Below, piece after piece: positions 7,034-11,477 of a stretch of DNA of 11,477 nt. This stretch comes from Gammaproteobacteria bacterium. GTDB lineage: Bacteria > Pseudomonadota > Gammaproteobacteria > Burkholderiales > Thiobacillaceae. Position numbers and translations under genes: made by a program. The stretch spans positions 1-11,477 of the forward strand of contig JAHJNP010000113.1 in the NCBI GenBank assembly GCA_018820745.1, in the 5' to 3' direction. The stretch's first letter is position 1; the number at the start of each line of letters is the position of its first letter. The notes under the pieces were generated by a model. It ran no database searches. It saw only the letters and a list, made by a program, of their open reading frames with translations, and had not been told where the DNA came from.

Positions 7034-7532
7034 TTACGTGTTGTTGGGATTTATCTTGCGGGTTTTTCGCTCTCAAATTATGAGAACGCTCCCATATAGC
7101 CGTGTCAGGCCATGATTGTGCCACTTTGCCACGCAGGCAAGTGATAAGCGTCTAGTTTTGCCGAGTCAGGCAGGTCGAACAAACGTAGGCTGTTGACCGC
7201 TGCCGCTACTTTTCGGTCGTTGGAGAAGCAAACCGCGAACGCTCCCTTTGGCCGACGACCAGCCGCTCAAGAATAACCGGCCCACCGTCGCTTCGTCGGC
7301 CATTGCCGCCACACGTCTGTTCGGTGGACTGCATCCCCTATGGATTGGTTAGTGGACTTTAGGCAGGATGTTTGCGTCGAACAGCACCTTTCCTCGACCC
7401 CGATGATTTGCGGATAGATAGTGCACTGTCCGGACAATCTGGCTGGCCGGTAGGTGAGACTTCTGCCATATGGTCATCCCTCCGTGGTGGGAATGGTCAG
7501 GCAAGAGCTGACGGTCCGATATTGCCACCTGT
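7034..7532. other. 499-base gap upstream of hsdM
   Basis: No well-supported gene. It separates the stop of the 557-residue gene from the hsdM start and should contain the hsd operon promoter. The region next to hsdM is AT-rich and holds an imperfect dyad (7068-7088). I found -10-like (CATAAT, 7082-7077) and -35-like (CTGACA, 7108-7103) hexamers on the minus strand, but their 20-base spacing is too wide for confidence. A 36-codon minus-strand frame (7469-7359, beginning MAEVSPTGQPD) has a GGAGGG site 8 bases ahead but no recognisable product. No convincing rho-independent terminator follows the 557-residue gene. The 10-mer GAACGCTCCC occurs twice, at 7084-7093 and 7237-7246. Confidence 0.5.
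7068..7088. promoter_or_regulatory. Imperfect inverted repeat upstream of hsdM (possible operator)
   Basis: Arms CGCTCTCA (7068-7075) and TGAGAACG (7081-7088) pair at 7 of 8 positions around a 5-base AATTA centre. The dyad lies 35-55 bases before the hsdM ATG and covers a -10-like CATAAT on the minus strand, a position suited to a repressor site. No regulator gene is seen nearby, so this is only a candidate. Confidence 0.3.
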
Positions 7533-9206
7533 CTAAGCGGGCCGTGCGTATTCCGCGAGGAACCAAGTTGGGACAGGGTGGCGGTGAATGCGTGCTGATA
7601 GTGCAACCAGGATCATCCACGGAGTCCCGTGCCACTTGAAGTCTGTCGGGTCGGCGGCTCCCTTGAACGGCTTGAGCGATGCTTCTGCTTCCTCTGATAC
7701 GGTAGCCCGAACTCCAGCGACTGCTCTGGACACCCCAACTTCTTGGACCGGTTGGCGTGACCCGGTCAATGTTTCCAGTGAAGTGTCAGGGAACCACCTT
7801 TCAAGCGTTGTTCCTTCCAAGAGCGGCTGAATATCATCGCGCAGATGCTTGAGCGTCTCATCATCACCAAGGAGCGCTGCGACAGTAGCCAATGCGGGGA
7901 TCAGCGATGAAGTCTCGAAGAAATCACGCGGCTCAGATTCCCCGGTCACGTTGAGTGCCACCGCGTCCTCAAGGAGGTCCGTATCAACAGGAAGATTACT
8001 GCCAGTTCGCAGCGCGTGGTGCAAACGGCTGGTGACATCGGAGACGATGCGTTGCGCGTTGTCCCAGTCGGACTCGCCCATCAAAGCAGCCAACAACAGA
8101 GTCAGGTCGATGGTCTGACCGTCATACACGGGAAGCCGACAGCCAGTATGTTCGTTGACGATGTAAAGGAGTTGCTTGCGAATATTGGTTCGGAGCTCAT
8201 CTTGCTCAGGCATTTGTTGTAGGAGTAGCAATAGTGTCGCTAGGCGCCCCAGCTCCTCGAAAACGAGTTCTGCATAGAGGAGCCGCTCAGGACGATACGC
8301 CAAGACCGCCCGTCGACTCAGCAGCTGCGGCATGACTTTCTCGAAGTACTCGAGCAGTGTCCTCGCTTGCAGGCCCATCATTGCTCCAAGGCGCTCAATA
8401 AACGCCTCATCCGTCGAAAACCCGGTCTTGACCGCTTCAGCCCACATTCGGAGGGCGAGGTACTCGCCCGCGACAACGCCTGGCTTTAGGTTACCCTCGC
8501 TCTGGCCCCAGACCAGAAGCACGGCCCAGCCCATCGATGCAGTTGCGCACCGCCTCAAAAACTTTTTCTTACGTGTCGCCTTGCCCTGCGCCGACTCCTC
8601 CTCTGCCGCCTCGAAGCAGGACTCTACGAAGCGGACGAATCGGCGGATAGCCGTGTCGGACTCCTCCAGCCCTGCCAAGGCGGCGCGGAGATCGGATTTA
8701 CCCTTGGACAAAAGCAAAGTCTCGTCGAACAGATGCTGTTCGATGAGTGGGGTCAACTGGTCGGTTCCCCAGAACTCGAGCGAGCACAGCGGGCGTTCAG
8801 CTACGTCATGTGAAAGAGCTGCGAACCCAGCCTGAGCTTCTTGCTTCAGAACCCCATTCGTAACTAGGACAACCCTCTTGCGCAGCAGCCTTAGCGGCTC
8901 GGGCAGACGGTTCCTGACGAAGTCGTTGCAGGCCTCTCGGATAGAAGGATCGATTGCTTGCTTGCCGCCATAGAAATCGTCACGCCCAACGTCCCCGAAC
9001 TTGATAACGAAGAGAAAGACCTCGACCGCTCCATTCTCGTCCTCCTTGGTCGAAACAACGTCGACCCCCGCCTGCGGTACTCCAATCTGCGGCCGACTCA
9101 GCACTGAGTGCCTCATCGCCTTCAGGAGTTCGGGCAGCAGCGCGTCAAGCTCATCTCGCTCGCGAAGGCACGCAAGGTAGTGCGAGAATACGAGCTGAAT
9201 GCTCAT
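7533..9206 (-). CDS. Putative PD-(D/E)XK nuclease-like protein, unnamed family
   Basis: 557 residues with the start taken at the ATG at 9206. That ATG overlaps the upstream stop (ATGA, 9206-9203) and has GAGGAG 7 bases ahead; the upstream in-frame start at 9224 lacks this support. Residues ~40-160 follow the order of Mrr-like restriction folds: GVDVVS (D49), a strand ending FLFVIKFGDVGRDDF (about 65-79), a helix, KRVVLVTNGVL (110-120), and LEFWGTDQLTPLIEQHL (143-159). In active relatives the strand normally reads E/Q-x-K before G-D; here the position is V-I-K (67-69), so the acidic or amide residue is missing while the lysine is kept. The remaining ~390 residues look helical (for example 'LLLLLQQM' and 'LTLLLAALMG' stretches) with no domain I recognise. 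It pairs with the 301-residue gene upstream. A nuclease or DNA-binding role in defence is inferred from the fold pattern and neighbours. Confidence 0.75.
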   Translation of the reverse strand: MSIQLVFSHYLACLRERDELDALLPELLKAMRHSVLSRPQIGVPQAGVDVVSTKEDENGAVEVFLFVIKFGDVGRDDFYGGKQAIDPSIREACNDFVRNRLPEPLRLLRKRVVLVTNGVLKQEAQAGFAALSHDVAERPLCSLEFWGTDQLTPLIEQHLFDETLLLSKGKSDLRAALAGLEESDTAIRRFVRFVESCFEAAEEESAQGKATRKKKFLRRCATASMGWAVLLVWGQSEGNLKPGVVAGEYLALRMWAEAVKTGFSTDEAFIERLGAMMGLQARTLLEYFEKVMPQLLSRRAVLAYRPERLLYAELVFEELGRLATLLLLLQQMPEQDELRTNIRKQLLYIVNEHTGCRLPVYDGQTIDLTLLLAALMGESDWDNAQRIVSDVTSRLHHALRTGSNLPVDTDLLEDAVALNVTGESEPRDFFETSSLIPALATVAALLGDDETLKHLRDDIQPLLEGTTLERWFPDTSLETLTGSRQPVQEVGVSRAVAGVRATVSEEAEASLKPFKGAADPTDFKWHGTPWMILVALSARIHRHPVPTWFLAEYARPA

Positions 9207-10108
9207 TGGGGCGCTCCTCGCCACAGCCCGCGCCGTCGGGCAGCTCCAGACCCCGGGTCCGTGCGCTCCGAGAGCGGCAGTTCTACCGACAAACTGTAGG
9301 GCGACATTTCTAGCGTTGTCTCTTGGACCTTGTCGCCAACAACGAACTCCACCGCTGTCTTGTTTGCGTACTTGAAGTGCTGCGTAGTGAAGATTTGAGC
9401 TAAGACCGACGTCTCTCTAGAACGACGATGAATGGCCCGGTGTTCGCTGCGCTTTAGGCCGGACAGGGTCAGCCGCATTTCTGGGGTCATAGCAAACTCT
9501 CGTAGCTTCGGCAGTCCTTCAAGCCAGGCCTCCTGCTCCTCCAGTGCCGCCAACGCTTCATGGGCTTTTTCCAGGGATTTGAACGGTGAGTCTTCAGACG
9601 AGAGCAATTGCCGTGTGGTCCACGGGAACTCGTCGACGTGGTATTGCAGGAGGTGCTCGACAGCCTGGCGTGTCTTGTCGCTTGTAGGGTGCGAGATGGT
9701 CAGGCTCAACGTCCAGCCAAGCGACACCGCGGGTGCTGCGCTAAGAGTGCACAGCCGACAAGCAGTAAGTATGGCCCGTGTCTCTTCTATGTTCGACAGG
9801 CCATAGGATTCCGCTGCGGGTTGTTGGAGATGCCGAACGCTTGCTTTGTGAACAAGAGCCTTCGCTAGTTCAACGTCCTCATCTACGGTCAGCCAGCGCG
9901 AGACTGCAGCAGCGAACAAAATCGAAGACTCGGCGACTTCATGGAGACAGTTGTCCGCATCAGCTAGCAATTCATCTGTAGAGGAAGCTGCCTTCCCACT
10001 GTCGCGGCAGACTTTCGCAAGCTCGTCGACGACAGCCAAACACTTGGTCGGCTCGCTTCGCGCTCCAGCTAACTTGCGGTAAAGCTCGTAAAAAATCTCA
10101 CTACTCAT
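9203..10108 (-). CDS. Conserved-looking protein of unknown family, partner of the PD-(D/E)XK-like gene
   Basis: 301 residues starting at the ATG at 10108, with GAGGAA just ahead in the context GGCGAGGAACAC. No signal peptide and no clear membrane segment. The first ~200 residues look helical, including KSLEKAHEALAALEEQEAWL (177-196), a likely coiled coil. The C-terminal third is rich in charge and ends in what looks like a small beta domain (YANKTAVEFVVGDK at 247-260, then SYS/VELPLSERTDP-like strands at about 271-284). I do not recognise a named domain or catalytic motif. Its stop overlaps the start of the downstream nuclease-like gene (ATGA, 9206-9203), and both genes share a very similar GGCGAGGA ribosome binding context, so they form one two-gene unit and probably one complex or system. 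Confidence 0.75.
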   Translation of the reverse strand: MSSEIFYELYRKLAGARSEPTKCLAVVDELAKVCRDSGKAASSTDELLADADNCLHEVAESSILFAAAVSRWLTVDEDVELAKALVHKASVRHLQQPAAESYGLSNIEETRAILTACRLCTLSAAPAVSLGWTLSLTISHPTSDKTRQAVEHLLQYHVDEFPWTTRQLLSSEDSPFKSLEKAHEALAALEEQEAWLEGLPKLREFAMTPEMRLTLSGLKRSEHRAIHRRSRETSVLAQIFTTQHFKYANKTAVEFVVGDKVQETTLEMSPYSLSVELPLSERTDPGSGAARRRGLWRGAPQ

Positions 10109-10422
10109 GTGTTCCTCGCCTAAGTGTTGTTCGTGGCGGCTATCGCTGGCGAGCGATACTTGGCAGCTCTCAGATTGAATTTTCGTGGCAATAGCCTCAC
10201 TCAGCCTTTCGAGAAGGAAAAGACTGCGCGTGCCGCGCGAAGACCCGATGAAGAGTCTCGTAAGAGCTCATTAGCAGAAGTAACACATCAGGATATCCAA
10301 CTTCAGCTTTGGCCGAACAAAAGACGGTCGTCGGTTTAGCTTGAACTGCTTCTGGCCAATTACTGACTTGCACATTTCACCGTACCTTAAACGCAGCCAA
10401 TGGGTTTCTCAGGCGATTGCGC
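10109..10422. other. 314-base gap between the efflux gene and the two-gene unit
   Basis: No supported gene. A 71-codon plus-strand frame here (10124-10339) has no recognisable product and no matching context. The promoter of the two-gene unit should be here, but I see no hexamer pair I would defend. A loose inverted pair of TTGGCC-type motifs (10309-10314 and 10354-10359) lies in the middle; 10307-10316 (CTTTGGCCGA) recurs at 7246-7255 in the other large gap, suggesting degenerate dispersed intergenic sequence. No clear terminator follows the efflux gene. Confidence 0.45.
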
Positions 10423-11477
10423 TCAAGTCCGCGCAGTACTTATCCGGAACCACAACGCATACAGCGCCGGCACGAACAGCAGGGTGATCGCAGTACCCAC
10501 CGCGACGCCGCCGATGAGCACATACGCCAGCGGGCCCCAGAAGCTGTCGAAGGTGAGCGGCACGAAGGCGAAGACCGCGGCCACCGCGGTCAGCACCACC
10601 GGGCGGGCGCGGCGCACGGCGGCTTCGACGACGGCTTCCAGCGCGGGCATGCCTTCCTTGAAGTTGTCGGCGACCTGTTGGGTGAGGATCAGGGTGTTGC
10701 GCATGAGGATGCCGGCCAGTCCGGTCAGGCCCAGCAGCGCGACGAAGCCGAACGGCTGGTTGAACAGCAGCAGGGCAATGACTGCGCCGATCAAGCCGAG
10801 CGGCGCGGTGGCGACGACCATGAAGGTGCCCGAGAACGAGCGCATCTGCAGCATGATGAAAATGAGCATGAAGGCCACCATCATCGGCTGCAGTTTCTGG
10901 ATCGATAAATTGGCCTTGCCGGACTGCTCGACCGAACCGCCGATGTCGATCCGGTAGCCGGCAGGCAGCTTCTCGCGGACCGTTTCGAGCTTGCGCCAGA
11001 GGGCGGCGGTGACGTCGTTGGGTTGCGCGCCCTCCACTTCTGCCTGCACGGCGACGAAGGGCTCGCGGTTGTAGCGCTTGATCACGGGCGCCTCGTAGCG
11101 CACCTGCAGCGTGCCCAACTGGCCGAGCGGAACCTTGCGGCCGTCGCGGGTGAGCACCTCGAAGGTGGCCAGGCTGCCGGCATCGACCAGGCGCCGGCTG
11201 GCGGCGCCGCGGGCGATCACCTCGACGGTGCGGATGTCCTGGCGAAGCTGGGTCACCGGCGTGCCGTCGAGGTGGAATTGAAGCTGCTGTGAGACTTCGA
11301 GCGGCGTCAGGCCCAGCAGGCTCAGGCGCTGCACGTCCATGGCCAGATGCAGCACGGGCGCGCGTTCGTCCCAATCCAGATGGGGGTCGCGGACGTTGGG
11401 ATCGGCGGCCATGACTTCGCGCACCTGATGGCCGATGCGGCGCAGCTCGAGCGGGTCCGAACCGACCACGCGAAAGC
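10423..11477 (-). CDS. RND efflux transporter permease, C-terminal part
   Basis: Partial: 351 codons are visible and the frame is open through the right edge (…FRVVGSDPLELRR), so the GTG at 11469 is not its true start. Full-length RND permeases are about 1,000-1,050 residues; this is the last third. The visible part begins in the second periplasmic porter region (docking and PC-type elements, e.g. RVPVLHLAMDV-like WDERAPVLHLAMDV and VPLGQLGTLQVRYEAPVIKR), followed by the last membrane helices: MMVAFMLIFIMLQMR, VVATAPLGLIGAVIALLLF, FVALLGLTGLAGILMRN, PVVLTAVAAVFAFVPL, and GTAITLLFVPALYALWF. GILMRN occupies the place of the usual conserved helix-10 motif in AcrB-like pumps. The family exports drugs, solvents or metals by proton antiport with a membrane-fusion protein and outer-membrane channel; the substrate cannot be told from this part. 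GC content is visibly higher than in the genes to its left, consistent with the core side of an island boundary. Confidence 0.92.
   Translation of the reverse strand, partial: FRVVGSDPLELRRIGHQVREVMAADPNVRDPHLDWDERAPVLHLAMDVQRLSLLGLTPLEVSQQLQFHLDGTPVTQLRQDIRTVEVIARGAASRRLVDAGSLATFEVLTRDGRKVPLGQLGTLQVRYEAPVIKRYNREPFVAVQAEVEGAQPNDVTAALWRKLETVREKLPAGYRIDIGGSVEQSGKANLSIQKLQPMMVAFMLIFIMLQMRSFSGTFMVVATAPLGLIGAVIALLLFNQPFGFVALLGLTGLAGILMRNTLILTQQVADNFKEGMPALEAVVEAAVRRARPVVLTAVAAVFAFVPLTFDSFWGPLAYVLIGGVAVGTAITLLFVPALYALWFRISTART

Noticed and set aside
7349..7606. 85-codon minus-strand frame overlapping the end of the nuclease-like gene
   Set aside because: Its first part overlaps the 557-residue gene in another frame and nothing in the product is recognisable; only the shorter 7359-7469 frame has a plausible start.
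9207..9224. Upstream start at 9224 for the nuclease-like gene
   Set aside because: The ATG at 9206 has an ATGA overlap with the preceding stop and GAGGAG at 7 bases, matching the other junctions; the six extra residues look unneeded.
10385..10422. Possible rho-independent terminator after the efflux gene
   Set aside because: Only short CGCA/TGCG and CAAT/ATTG pairings with bulges can be drawn, and the T run is too short.
10409..11374. 321-codon minus-strand frame and the plus-strand frames over the efflux gene
   Set aside because: They overlap the RND permease in other frames; the Arg/Ala/Pro-rich translation is typical of GC-rich shadow frames.
1..11477. CRISPR array, tRNA or insertion sequence
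   Set aside because: I saw no regularly spaced direct repeats, no tRNA cloverleaf and no transposase frame or terminal inverted repeats.

Overview
The window is a stretch of proteobacterial chromosome in which every gene I can support lies on the minus strand, so it reads from right to left. I infer a beta- or gammaproteobacterium from the moderately high GC, the RND efflux pump and the overall style of the type I restriction locus; there is no rRNA or other marker to fix a taxon. By eye the GC content is mosaic: the efflux gene at the right edge is GC-rich, hsdM intermediate, and the stretch of about 0.5-3.7 kb clearly more AT-rich. That fits an accessory (defence-island type) region next to a core-like gene.

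Layout in the direction of transcription. (1) 11477-10423: the C-terminal part of an RND efflux permease, cut by the window edge. (2) 10422-10109: a 314-base gap with no supported gene. (3) 10108-7533: a tightly coupled two-gene unit, a 301-residue protein of unknown family and a 557-residue protein whose N-terminal ~160 residues look like a PD-(D/E)XK (Mrr-like) nuclease fold. I cannot name this pair; it is the best candidate here for an undescribed system. (4) 7532-7034: a 499-base gap that should hold the hsd promoter. (5) 7033-1: a long operon: hsdM, hsdS, an OLD-family ATPase/TOPRIM nuclease, a membrane-anchored SH3b protein (perhaps preceded by a 27-codon ORF), a remnant gene that joins the start of an AlbA_2/Schlafen-type protein to the last residues of an HsdS, and the start of a zeta-toxin-family P-loop kinase that runs off the left edge.

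The genes are packed with stop/start overlaps of the form ATGA at six junctions, so translation is probably coupled. HsdM and HsdS would form the modification core of a type I restriction-modification enzyme; the translocase/nuclease HsdR is not in the window and, if present, would be expected to the left beyond the zeta-like gene. The OLD nuclease, the SH3b membrane protein and the zeta-like kinase are accessory genes riding in the same transcript. Scars are visible: a second degenerate copy of the hsdS 3' end at 272-319, the chimeric AlbA_2/HsdS remnant, and an in-frame GC-rich palindromic repeat inside hsdM.
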